Below are positions 1 through 7,313 of a DNA stretch of 26,976 nt, piece by piece (the first letter of the stretch is position 1; every line of letters starts with the position of its first letter). Source of the DNA: JAAYCI01 sp031551695 (GTDB lineage: Bacteria > Bacillota > Clostridia > Oscillospirales > Ruminococcaceae); contig JAVBNG010000029.1 of NCBI GenBank assembly GCA_031551695.1, forward strand, positions 1 through 26,976, read 5' to 3'. The translations under genes were made by a program, and so were the position numbers. Under the pieces are notes generated by a model. That model ran no database searches. It had not been told where the DNA came from and worked only from the letters and a program-made list of their open reading frames with translations.

Positions 1-176
1 CCCGTGCTTTCGCACACCGCGCCCCACCAGTCCGCCGGCCGTTGCTCGTGCCACTGCGGCTGCGGGTAAAACGTGGGATAGCTGATGAACGCCGACGCGA
101 CGATTCCCCCGTCCGCCTCGTGCAGTGATGCTTTGATGCCGCCTGTGCCCAGGTCATATGCCATCAGTTTTGACAC
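1..176 (-). CDS. FGGY-family carbohydrate kinase, N-terminal fragment (runs off window)
   Basis: This is the first 58 codons of a gene that continues past the left edge. The fragment opens with the phosphate-1 motif of the ASKHA/FGGY sugar kinases (AYDLGTGGIKASL, residues 6-18). It continues to the QPQWHEQRPADWW stretch that xylulokinase-like members carry near residues 40-52. Such enzymes phosphorylate a free sugar or polyol with ATP in the cytoplasm. The start is a GTG at 176, because an AGGAGG (182-187) sits 5 bases upstream; the ATG at 164 is too far from it. It diverges from the isomerase-dehydrogenase-aldolase operon and probably supplies that pathway with a phosphorylated substrate. 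The substrate cannot be told from this fragment. The family call is firm; calling it xylulokinase would be a guess. Confidence 0.85.
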   Translation of the reverse strand, partial: MSKLMAYDLGTGGIKASLHEADGGIVASAFISYPTFYPQPQWHEQRPADWWGAVCEST

Positions 177-343
177 GCGAACCTCCTTATACCGGCGGCG
201 GGTTCCATCTTTGCCGGCACTCTGCCAAAGTCGGCCGGATGTTGGCCGCCTTACCACAGTTATTCAACTCCCGTTTCGCTTTGGTTGCCCTTTACCGTGC
301 AAATACACATATATTTTTTGATTTTCTTGCTTTTCTTTTGTAT

Positions 344-372
344 ATTGTATCAAATCGAAAACAAAAAAACAA
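344..372 (-). promoter_or_regulatory. Promoter of the FGGY kinase gene
   Basis: On the minus strand TTGTTT (372-367) and TACAAT (349-344) are separated by 17 bases, and TGA directly precedes the -10, giving an extended -10. The transcript would carry a leader of about 160 nt before the GTG at 176. I recognise no riboswitch in that leader. Confidence 0.5.
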
Positions 373-432
373 GACTCAAACGCAAAAAACAAAAATAAAC
401 TAAAATTATAATAAAAAATAGCAACTTTACTC

Positions 433-461
433 TTGCTTTTTAACGCACTGTGTACTATACT
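433..461 (+). promoter_or_regulatory. Promoter of the isomerase-dehydrogenase-aldolase operon
   Basis: TTGCTT (433-438) and TATACT (456-461) lie 17 bases apart, a near-consensus sigma-A promoter. The start site would be near 468, giving a leader of about 65 nt before the ATG at 533. Confidence 0.55.
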
Positions 462-532
462 GCAAGCAGATGTTGGGCGTGCACACGTTGGCTATATATT
501 ATGGTTACAGATGAAACTGTTTGGAGGATGCT

Positions 533-1510
533 ATGAAGGTAGGATTTTGCGTAGTCAATTATTCTGAGATGCCCGTGGAAAAAGTGGCCGACATTGCCCT
601 GCGGCACGGCTATGAAGCGGTGGAACTGCCATCCTACACCGACAACGGCCAAGTGGACGCGGACGAACTGCTGAAGGGCGGCGGCGCGGCCGGCATGGCA
701 AAAATGCTGCGCGGGAAAGGGCTTGCAATTTCCGCCATCAGCAACCACGCCGATTCTCTGCTGGTGATGGGGCCGCACGGCAAGGATGTCGAGTCCATCT
801 GCCCCGGCACGCCTGAGGAGCAGATTGCCTTCGGCACCAAAAGCCTGCTGCGCTCGGCGCAGCTGGCAAACGCGATGGAAGTGCCCGTGGTGGTTGCTTT
901 TTCGGGTGTTGGGAACTTTGGACGCTTCAACGACTGGCCCTGGCCGGACGGCTGGGCCGAGGAAGAAAAGAACTTTGTGGAGCGGTATGCGCCGATCCTT
1001 GACAAATATAAGGAATACGGCGTGAAGCTGGCGTTTGAACCCCATCCGAACAATATTATGTACGACATCCACTCCTGCAAGCGCTGCATTGAAATTGTGG
1101 ATAACCATCCCTGCATCGGCATCAACTTTGACCCGGCAAACCTGATGCTCACCGGCATCAGCGTGGAGCGCTTTATCGACCAGCTGGGAGACCGCATTTT
1201 CCACGTGCACGCGAAAGACTGTGAGATTGTGACGCACAATTTGCACGACGGAGGGTACTGGATGTACCAGGGCAACTGGGGCGCGCTGAACCGTTCCACG
1301 CGTTTTCGCATTCCCGGCTGGGGCAGCGTGAACTGGCGCAATGTGATATCGGAGCTGGCCCTTGTGGGCTATTTCGGCGTGCTCAGCTTCGAGCATGAGG
1401 ATGTGATTATGAGCCGCGCCGACGGCACGGAAAAAGCGGTCGATTTTCTGAAGCCCCTGCTGATTCAAGCGCCGTATGAGGGCCGCACGGACAAGCTGTT
1501 CACCCGTTGA
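533..1510 (+). CDS. Sugar phosphate isomerase/epimerase-type TIM-barrel protein (AP endonuclease 2 family)
   Basis: This 325-residue cytoplasmic enzyme belongs to the xylose-isomerase-like TIM-barrel superfamily. The four expected metal-binding positions of the barrel are visible: E169 (FEPHP), D200 (NFDPAN), H224/H226 (HVHAKD) and E287 (FEHED). Family members isomerise or epimerise sugars, keto-inositols or sugar acids using a divalent metal; some cleave keto-glycosides. The start is ATG 533, with GGAGG at 523-527; a TTG at 521 would fall on the Shine-Dalgarno sequence. It is the first gene of a plus-strand operon with a dehydrogenase, a flavoenzyme and an aldolase. It shares the PGxGxVNW and GYxG segments with the second isomerase at 17712-18626, so the two are paralogues. 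The superfamily is certain; the substrate is unknown. Confidence 0.85.
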   Translation: MKVGFCVVNYSEMPVEKVADIALRHGYEAVELPSYTDNGQVDADELLKGGGAAGMAKMLRGKGLAISAISNHADSLLVMGPHGKDVESICPGTPEEQIAFGTKSLLRSAQLANAMEVPVVVAFSGVGNFGRFNDWPWPDGWAEEEKNFVERYAPILDKYKEYGVKLAFEPHPNNIMYDIHSCKRCIEIVDNHPCIGINFDPANLMLTGISVERFIDQLGDRIFHVHAKDCEIVTHNLHDGGYWMYQGNWGALNRSTRFRIPGWGSVNWRNVISELALVGYFGVLSFEHEDVIMSRADGTEKAVDFLKPLLIQAPYEGRTDKLFTR

Positions 1511-1604
1511 CGCGGGCAGGGGCAGCCTCAACATGCCCAGAACGGCGCTGAACGTGGAAACGAACGATTCAACAATGATTGTGTATTTTGGGAAGGAGAC
1601 GAAT

Positions 1605-2687
1605 ATGAGAACGATGCGCGCAATGGTTTTGGAAAAACCGAACCAAATGGTATTGAAAGAGGTTCCGGTTCCGGTGATAAACAGTGACGAAGTGCTGATA
1701 AAAATAAAATATTGCGGGATATGCGGGTCCGACTACGGCGCATACACCGGCAAATATGCCGACGAGGCCGCCCTTTTGCCGCTTGTCATCGGGCATGAGT
1801 TTTTTGGCGTAATAGAAGAAATGGGCAACGATGTGCCGAAGGATTGCATGGTGGTTGGAGACCGCGTAAGCGCGGACATCTGCCTGCCCTGCGGCACGTG
1901 CTACCACTGCCGCCGCGGCGAGCCGCTGCTGTGCGGCAATTTCCGCCAAATCGGCATCCACACCGCCGAAACGTCGGGCGGGTATTCCGAGTATGTGAAG
2001 GTGCCGTGGAAAAACATCTACAAAATTCCGGACTGCGTAACCGACGAGCAGGCCGCGTTCATTGAACCGCTTACCGCAACCCTTGGCGCGGCAAAAAATA
2101 TGCAGTTGAAAATGGCCTCGTCCATCGCCATCATCGGCGCTGGCCTCGGCACCATCCACGGCTGCCTGGCCAAGCTGCGCGGCGCGGCGCCGGTCATCGT
2201 CATCGACAACAACGCCGACCGCCTTGCCATGGCAAAGCAGATGTGCGCGGATTACACCGTCAATATCACCGAGACGCCCGACGCCGTGGCCGAGGTAAAA
2301 AAACTGACCGGCGGCGTGGGTGCCGACTATGTGCTGGAAGCCGTGGGTACCAGCGCCACCTACGAGCAGGCGTTTAAAATGGTGCGCGCCGGCGGCACGG
2401 TGGAGGCGTTTGGCATCTGCGCCGACGACGACTATGCCAAACTGCGGCCGGTGGAGTTTGTGCTGCAGGAGAAAAAAGTGCACGGCAGTTGCGCGGGCAT
2501 CGGCCACAACTGGCAGGAGGCCATCACGCTGCTGGAGTATGGCCGCGTGGATCCCACGCCGCTCATCTCGATGATTGTGCCTCTGGAAGAGACGGAAAAA
2601 GCCATCCTGGAGTTGCGCGAAAACAAAAAGCTGGTGAAGGTGCTCGTCAGCCCCGAAGCGACCGAGCGCACCGTCCTTTATAAATAG
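1605..2687 (+). CDS. Zinc-dependent medium-chain alcohol/polyol dehydrogenase
   Basis: This 360-residue protein is a medium-chain dehydrogenase of the sorbitol/threonine dehydrogenase type, which oxidises a secondary alcohol of a polyol or sugar with NAD(P). Catalytic zinc ligands appear as C37 (in CGICGSD) and H64-E65 (GHE). The structural zinc loop is intact as C96, C99, C102 and C110 in the CX2CX2CX7C pattern. A nucleotide-binding segment GAGLGTIHG lies near residue 180. The start at 1605 is set by AAGGAG at 1593-1598; an upstream extension to 1476 overlaps the previous gene and has no ribosome site. A 94-base gap follows the isomerase and 9 bases precede the next gene, so it is probably cotranscribed with both. 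The substrate is not evident; it could be L-iditol-, threonine- or polyol-specific. Confidence 0.88.
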   Translation: MRTMRAMVLEKPNQMVLKEVPVPVINSDEVLIKIKYCGICGSDYGAYTGKYADEAALLPLVIGHEFFGVIEEMGNDVPKDCMVVGDRVSADICLPCGTCYHCRRGEPLLCGNFRQIGIHTAETSGGYSEYVKVPWKNIYKIPDCVTDEQAAFIEPLTATLGAAKNMQLKMASSIAIIGAGLGTIHGCLAKLRGAAPVIVIDNNADRLAMAKQMCADYTVNITETPDAVAEVKKLTGGVGADYVLEAVGTSATYEQAFKMVRAGGTVEAFGICADDDYAKLRPVEFVLQEKKVHGSCAGIGHNWQEAITLLEYGRVDPTPLISMIVPLEETEKAILELRENKKLVKVLVSPEATERTVLYK

Positions 2688-2696
2688 GAGGAGAAA

Positions 2697-3938
2697 ATGG
2701 GGTATAAAGAAACGCTGCTTGCGCCGGTAAAAATTGGCACGCATACCAGCCCGAACCGCTTTTTTGCCCAGCCCATGGAGTGTGTGGACTCGGACGCGGA
2801 GGGCAACCCGACCGATTTGACCTATGCGCGTTATGAAAACCTGTACAAAGGCGAATTTGGTTTTGTAGACCTCGAGGCCATCACCGTGACGAACGAAAGC
2901 CGCGCACGGGACACGCAGCTGGAAATTATGCCGCGCAACGAAAAGGCCATCGCAAAGTTCATCCGCCGCCTGAAAGAAGTGAACCCGAACGTGCTGATCG
3001 TGTTCCAGCTCACCCACTCCGGCGAAATTTCTGAGCCGGAGTTTTCCCGCCGGGTGACGGTGAAGCAGCTGCACGGCAAAGAAGGCGACCTGCTGACGGA
3101 AGATGAAGTGGACAAGATCATGGACCAGTTTGTGGAAGCGTCCAAGATTGCCCAGGCCGCCGGGGCCGACGGCATTGATTTAAAATTCTGCCACGGCTAC
3201 CTCGGCTCACAGATTTTGCGCCCCTACAACGACCGCAAGTGGAAATATGGCGGCCCGTGGGAAAACCGCTCTCGCTTTGCCTACGATTTGATGGAGCGCA
3301 TCCAGCGCGGCGTGAACGACAAAAACTTCCTCCTCGGCTCGAAGTTGTCTGTGTGGGAGGGCTTTCCCGGCGGTTGCGGCAGCGCCGGGCCGGACAGCCC
3401 GCTGATGGATTTGACCGAATCCATCGATTTGGTAAAGGGCCTGGAAGAACGCGGCGCTACGTATTTTGTGGAGTCGCTGGGCAACGTGCACGCCTCCATG
3501 AACTTCATGGAGGCCGTGCAGGACGAGCCATATCTTTCGTACTTGCATTTCTACTTTGCCAATGTGCTGAAACAGAACCTGAAGCCGGAGACGGTGGTCA
3601 TCGGCTCCAGTTTTTCGCCTTTCCGCGGCGGCAAAAACAAGCTGCTGGCCGTGGAGCCGGAAAAATCGTCGATGTTCGCCATGGGCGCGCGCTGCATTGA
3701 AGACGGTATGATGGACATGATCGGTCTTGGCAGGCAGAGCTTTGCCGACCCGCTGACACCGCTGAAACTGCGCGAAGGCCGCGAGGACGAAATAAAATAC
3801 TGCAACCAGTGCATGAACTGTGAGGAACTGATGATCCGGCAGATGCCGGTGGGCTGTGTGATGTACAACAAAACATACACCCAGCTGTTCAAGGAGATGC
3901 GCGCGAAATTTGGCAAGCTGGCGGAGCTGCACACCTGA
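2697..3938 (+). CDS. NADH:flavin oxidoreductase, Old Yellow Enzyme family, single-domain with Fe-S cysteines
   Basis: The 413-residue protein has the FMN TIM barrel of the OYE/2,4-dienoyl-CoA reductase family, whose members reduce activated C=C bonds or related groups. QLTHSG (H107 region) and HGYL (H166) mark the flavin and substrate site. Near the C-terminus CNQCMNC plus a later cysteine (C369, C372, C375, C387) form a CX2CX2CX11C motif like the 4Fe-4S site of dienoyl-CoA reductases. The long FAD/NAD domain that follows in those enzymes (about 650 residues in total) is absent, so electrons must come from a separate partner or directly from a nicotinamide cofactor. The first His of the usual HxxH active-site pair is a lysine here (K163). 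AGGAGGAG at 2686-2693, overlapping the previous stop codon, sets the start and suggests tight coupling to the dehydrogenase. The family is sure; the reaction is unknown. Confidence 0.85.
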   Translation: MGYKETLLAPVKIGTHTSPNRFFAQPMECVDSDAEGNPTDLTYARYENLYKGEFGFVDLEAITVTNESRARDTQLEIMPRNEKAIAKFIRRLKEVNPNVLIVFQLTHSGEISEPEFSRRVTVKQLHGKEGDLLTEDEVDKIMDQFVEASKIAQAAGADGIDLKFCHGYLGSQILRPYNDRKWKYGGPWENRSRFAYDLMERIQRGVNDKNFLLGSKLSVWEGFPGGCGSAGPDSPLMDLTESIDLVKGLEERGATYFVESLGNVHASMNFMEAVQDEPYLSYLHFYFANVLKQNLKPETVVIGSSFSPFRGGKNKLLAVEPEKSSMFAMGARCIEDGMMDMIGLGRQSFADPLTPLKLREGREDEIKYCNQCMNCEELMIRQMPVGCVMYNKTYTQLFKEMRAKFGKLAELHT

Positions 3939-4013
3939 CCGGCCGCATGGAACCGGCATAATTTTATGAACGGCTGCGCGGCGAAAACCGCACAACCGGA
4001 AAGGAAGTACCAA

Positions 4014-4781
4014 ATGCAGGAATTCCGGCAAGATGTTTTGACTGTGGCGGACATCGCCTACAAAATGGACCCGAGTATTTTAAAGCTGGACACTTCTTAT
4101 GAAGATTTGGACAAGCTGATCGGCGCGTGCAAAAAATATGATTTTGGCTGTGCCTTCGCGTGGCCCGGTTATTATGAGGAAATGAGCTGCCGCCTGCGCG
4201 AAGAGACAAAAACAGCTTTCGGCACGTCGCTCTCTTTCCCGTCCGGACAGGAGGCGACCTGCACGAAGGTGCAGCAGGCGGAATACTTTATGACCATGGA
4301 CCCGGCGGAAGTGGACATGGTGATGAACGTGGGGTGGCTGGTTTCGAAACGCTACAAGCAGGTGGAAGAAGACATCGCGGCCGTGCGCAAAGCCACGCAG
4401 GGCAGCAGCCTGAAAGTGATTATTGAAGCCATGCTGCTGGACGACGCGCAAATTACCGAGGCGTGCAAAATTGTGATGGCGGCCGGGGCGGACTATGTGA
4501 AAACAGGCACGGGTTTTTCCGCCACGCCCACAACCACGCACCATGTGGAGCTGATTCGCAAGGTGGTGGGCCCGGCGTACAAAGTAAAAGTGGCCGGCGG
4601 CGTGCGCGACCTTGGCACCCTGCTGCGCATGTACAAGCTTGGGGCCGACCGGTTCGGCATCGGCCTGCCCTCGGCGGTGAAAATCATTGAGGAAGCCATG
4701 AAGCTGCCCGGCGGCCAAGTCGCCGTGGCGGATATCGACCTTTCCGGCGCCGCCGGTGAGATGACAGGTGAAATGTATTGA
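4014..4781 (+). CDS. deoC: Deoxyribose-phosphate aldolase family protein (DeoC-like class I aldolase)
   Basis: This 255-residue protein is a class I, Schiff-base aldolase of the DeoC family. The Schiff-base lysine is K163 in YVKTGTGFS, the second essential lysine is K192 in KVAGGVR, and D101 in VDMVMNVG matches the third catalytic residue. DeoC cleaves 2-deoxyribose 5-phosphate to glyceraldehyde 3-phosphate and acetaldehyde. Relatives in catabolic operons cleave other deoxy- or keto-sugar phosphates. The start at 4014 is chosen because AAGGA lies at 4001-4005; an upstream ATG at 3966 has no ribosome site. It ends the operon, 75 bases after the flavoenzyme, where an aldolase that feeds glycolysis would be expected. 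No nucleoside phosphorylase is nearby, so a role other than deoxynucleoside salvage is plausible. Confidence 0.88.
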   Translation: MQEFRQDVLTVADIAYKMDPSILKLDTSYEDLDKLIGACKKYDFGCAFAWPGYYEEMSCRLREETKTAFGTSLSFPSGQEATCTKVQQAEYFMTMDPAEVDMVMNVGWLVSKRYKQVEEDIAAVRKATQGSSLKVIIEAMLLDDAQITEACKIVMAAGADYVKTGTGFSATPTTTHHVELIRKVVGPAYKVKVAGGVRDLGTLLRMYKLGADRFGIGLPSAVKIIEEAMKLPGGQVAVADIDLSGAAGEMTGEMY

Positions 4782-4887
4782 TTTAGGCCTGGAAATGAGT
4801 TTCTCTCGTCCCAATGCATAAAGGAAAAAGACACCGCCCAATCGGAAACTGATGATTCGTTTATTGCTTCAAGGCTATAAATGACGG

Positions 4888-4908
4888 CCTTTTTGTCAAT
4901 AAAGGACA
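4888..4908 (+). repeat. Short repeat, left copy
   Basis: The 21 bases CCTTTTTGTCAATAAAGGAC plus a final A recur with one base deleted and one substituted at 7326-7345, on the other side of the copper ATPase gene. The shared core TTTTGTCAAT occurs inverted at 5025-5034. Confidence 0.6.
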
Positions 4909-4917
4909 TATTTATCG

Positions 4918-4960
4918 AATCCTGTCGAATGCGAAAAGCGTTCGGCAGGATTCTTTTTCT
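4918..4960 (+). terminator. Rho-independent terminator of the aldolase operon
   Basis: A 15-bp stem (4918-4932 with 4938-4952, two G-U pairs) closes a GAAAA loop and is followed by CTTTTTCT. It lies about 135 bases past the aldolase stop codon and should end the isomerase-to-aldolase transcript before the copper gene. Confidence 0.85.
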
Positions 4961-5019
4961 ATGGTGTATACATGCAGAGATTAAAGTGTGTGCAGGATGT
5001 GCACATGGTCTATTTTTCA

Positions 5020-5034
5020 CTTCATTGACAAAAA
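5020..5034 (-). repeat. Short repeat, inverted copy
   Basis: Read on the minus strand this is TTTTTGTCAATGAAG, matching the start of the copies at 4888-4908 and 7326-7345. It supplies the TTGACA -35 element of the copper ATPase promoter on the plus strand. Confidence 0.5.
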
Positions 5035-5054
5035 CCACATCAATTCTCTATGGT
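5025..5054 (+). promoter_or_regulatory. Candidate promoter of the copper ATPase gene
   Basis: A perfect TTGACA (5025-5030) is followed after 18 bases by TATGGT (5049-5054). The start site would be near 5061, so the palindrome at 5079-5101 would be transcribed in the leader. Confidence 0.45.
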
Positions 5055-5078
5055 TTGTCTCCTTGTCCCTGTTAAACT

Positions 5079-5101
5079 GAAAATAGCGAATCGCTATTTT
5101 C
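5079..5101. promoter_or_regulatory. Perfect palindrome in the copB leader
   Basis: Arms GAAAATAGCGA and TCGCTATTTTC surround one A. The position just downstream of the promoter suits a repressor operator. With only one central base it is a poor RNA hairpin, and no T-run follows. It does not match the CopY box or the CueR-type operators I know. Confidence 0.55.
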
Positions 5102-5156
5102 GGCGCAGATCGGCCAGCCGGCACGGACACACCCATTACAGAACAGGGGTTCCTCA

Positions 5157-7313
5157 ATGATTGAGCATAATGAACACATGACACACGATATGGATGACCA
5201 TGATTTGCACCAAATGCAACAGCCACATGATCAGGGGAATAGCACGGCAGCGCATGTGCAGCAGCAATATGAAACCGCCCACCATAGCACGGGCAGCCAC
5301 AACACCCCCGGCCACAAACCGAAACATGGCGCCGGAGCCCATATGGGACATACAGGCGACCTTAAACGCAAGTTTTTCATTTGCCTCATCGCGGCTGTTC
5401 CGGTCATTGTGCTATCTCCCATGATGGGCATCACACTGCCGTTCCAGTTCACCTTCCCCGGCAGCCAGTGGATAGTGCTGGCGCTTTCATCTTTTTTGTA
5501 TTTCTATGGGGGCAGGCCTTTTTTGAAAGGCGCAAAGGATGAACTAAAAGAAAAGCGCCCCGCCATGATGACGCTGGTCACACTCGGCATCACCACCTCT
5601 TACCTGTATAGCCTGTATGCCTTTGTGGTGAACAACTTCACACATGGCCGGCATGTGATGGATTTCTTTTGGGAACTCGCCACGCTCATCGTCATCATGT
5701 TGCTGGGGCATTGGATTGAGATGAGGGTGGTAATGGGGGCGGGCGACGCGCTGAGCGGCATGGCCGCGCTGCTGCCCGCAAACGTTAGTGTGAAACAGCC
5801 GGACGGCAGTTTTGTATCAGTACCGCTGCAAAAACTTCAAACGGGACAGACCGTCATCATTAAAGCAGGTGAAAAAATACCTGCCGATGGCGTGGTGCTT
5901 GAGGGCAGCACCAGTGTCAATGAATCCATGGTGACGGGCGAAGCCCGAGAAGTGCAAAAAAAGCGGGGCGACAAATTGATAGGTGGCTCGCAGAATGGCG
6001 CGGGCAGTGCTCTTATGGAGGTGACCGGCACTGGGGAATCGGGATACTTGGCCCAAGTGATGCAGCTTGTCGGCGGCGCCCAGCATGAGAAGTCGAAAGC
6101 GGAAACCATGTCCGACAGGGTGGCGCGCCTTTTGTTCTATGTTGCCGTTGCAGCGGGTGTGCTGGCCTTTGCCGTGTGGTTTGCCGCCACAGGCGTGTTC
6201 GGTACCGCTGTCACCCGCATGGTAACGGTGTTCGTCATCGCATGCCCGCACGCGCTGGGGCTTGCTGTCCCGCTTGTAGTGGCCCGCTCCACTTCCATAG
6301 GTGCGCACAATGGACTTTTGGTTCGTGACCGCAAGGCGCTGGAAACAGCGCCCAAAGTTGACGTGGTACTGATGGACAAAACCGGCACCCTCACCGAAGG
6401 CGATTTCCGTGTTACCGAAGTGGTTTCGCTGCAGGACAGCTTCACCGAAAACGATGTACTGGCCATAGCCGCCGCGCTGGAGATGGCGTCATCCCATCCG
6501 CTGGCAGCCAGTATCCTCAAAGAGGCGGCTGTGCGCAAACTGGCGCCAATCGGGGCGGATGAAACCACGAATTTGCCCGGCGTTGGCCTTGCCGGGAAAT
6601 TGGCGGACGGACGAAAAGCGAAAATTGTCGGGGCCGGGTGGTTGGATAAAAATGCCATTTCATACGACAAGACGCAATATGCGGAATTGACCGGTAGAGG
6701 GTATTCCGTAAGCTACCTGTTGCTGGACGGCAAGCCGGCCGGCATCATCGCCCAGGGAGACGAAGTGAAGCCGGAGGCGAAACACCTTGTGGAAAGCCTT
6801 GAACAACGCGGCATTACGCCGGTGATGCTCACCGGGGACAACGGGGCGGCGGCAGGCAAAATTGCCGCGCTGGTGGGCCTCAGAGACTATCGCGCCGGGC
6901 TGCTGCCACAGGACAAAGAAGAAGTGGTGCAGGAATACCACCGCGCCGGCCGCACAACGATGATGGTGGGCGACGGGGTGAACGACGCGCCTGGCCTTGC
7001 CCGTGCCGACGTAGGTGTAGCCATAGGGGCAGGCACAGACATTGCCATCGACTCTGCCGATGTGGTGTTGGTAAGAAGCGATCCCGCCGATATCCTTCAC
7101 TTTTTTGATCTGGCCAAAAACACCACCCGCAAAATGGTACAAAACCTTTGGTGGGGTGCAGGCTACAATATCGTAGCCATTCCACTGGCCGCCGGGGTGC
7201 TTGCCCCCATCGGCATTGTGCTGGATCCGGCTGTTGGCGCGGTGTTGATGAGTTTGTCCACCATTGTCGTCGCCATCAACGCCGTGACATTGCGCCTAAA
7301 AAAAGGCGAATGA
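5157..7313 (+). CDS. copB: Copper-translocating P-type ATPase, CopB type
   Basis: This 718-residue membrane pump exports copper or silver ions using ATP. The first 65 residues are His-rich and contain no CxxC metal-binding domain, as in CopB. Transmembrane segments begin near residue 73. The intramembrane metal motif is CPH (C363-H365), the mark of the P1B-3 class. The phosphorylated aspartate is D407 in DKTGTLTE, the nucleotide-domain HP pair is H447-P448, and the hinge motif GDGVND spans 605-610. The actuator loop reads TGEA (260-263) instead of the usual TGES; the catalytic glutamate remains. The ribosome site is modest (AGGGG, 5145-5149). No copper chaperone, CopY/CsoR regulator or second pump is adjacent, so it stands alone between two unrelated loci, flanked by short repeats. 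Confidence 0.93.
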   Translation: MIEHNEHMTHDMDDHDLHQMQQPHDQGNSTAAHVQQQYETAHHSTGSHNTPGHKPKHGAGAHMGHTGDLKRKFFICLIAAVPVIVLSPMMGITLPFQFTFPGSQWIVLALSSFLYFYGGRPFLKGAKDELKEKRPAMMTLVTLGITTSYLYSLYAFVVNNFTHGRHVMDFFWELATLIVIMLLGHWIEMRVVMGAGDALSGMAALLPANVSVKQPDGSFVSVPLQKLQTGQTVIIKAGEKIPADGVVLEGSTSVNESMVTGEAREVQKKRGDKLIGGSQNGAGSALMEVTGTGESGYLAQVMQLVGGAQHEKSKAETMSDRVARLLFYVAVAAGVLAFAVWFAATGVFGTAVTRMVTVFVIACPHALGLAVPLVVARSTSIGAHNGLLVRDRKALETAPKVDVVLMDKTGTLTEGDFRVTEVVSLQDSFTENDVLAIAAALEMASSHPLAASILKEAAVRKLAPIGADETTNLPGVGLAGKLADGRKAKIVGAGWLDKNAISYDKTQYAELTGRGYSVSYLLLDGKPAGIIAQGDEVKPEAKHLVESLEQRGITPVMLTGDNGAAAGKIAALVGLRDYRAGLLPQDKEEVVQEYHRAGRTTMMVGDGVNDAPGLARADVGVAIGAGTDIAIDSADVVLVRSDPADILHFFDLAKNTTRKMVQNLWWGAGYNIVAIPLAAGVLAPIGIVLDPAVGAVLMSLSTIVVAINAVTLRLKKGE

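Larger units (their letters stand above)
177..532. other. Divergent intergenic region, AT-rich core
   Basis: This 356-base gap separates the kinase from the isomerase operon and holds one promoter in each direction (344-372 and 433-461). Positions 310-430 are strikingly AT-rich with runs of A and T, against a GC-rich genome, as expected of a regulated divergent promoter. No operator palindrome like those at 18810 and 18935 was found. No gene with a convincing ribosome binding site is present. Confidence 0.6.
4782..5156. other. Intergenic region between aldolase operon and copper ATPase
   Basis: This 375-base gap holds a strong terminator (4918-4960), two copies of a short repeat in opposite orientations, a promoter for the ATPase (5025-5054) and a 23-bp palindrome (5079-5101). 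I see no gene with a convincing ribosome site. A minus-strand open frame through 4908 overlaps the repeat but resembles nothing I know. Confidence 0.6.

Noticed and set aside
177..343. Riboswitch in the 160-nt leader of the FGGY kinase
   Set aside because: Short GC hairpins are present but no known aptamer core could be recognised by eye.
491..512. Possible LacI operator near ATTATGGTTACA upstream of the first operon
   Set aside because: It lacks one base of spacing and the left half-site compared with the two operators at 18810 and 18935.
1569..3074. Long minus-strand open frame of 501 codons
   Set aside because: It lies opposite the dehydrogenase and flavoenzyme genes, is His/Arg/Phe-rich as antisense frames of GC-rich genes are, and has no family motif.
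3966..4013. Upstream ATG extending the aldolase by 16 residues
   Set aside because: No ribosome binding site precedes it, while AAGGA lies at the right distance from ATG 4014.
4493..5038. Minus-strand open frame across the aldolase 3' end and the terminator
   Set aside because: It runs through the aldolase gene and a strong terminator, has no ribosome site, and its translation is unlike any family I know. Only the repeat inside it was kept.
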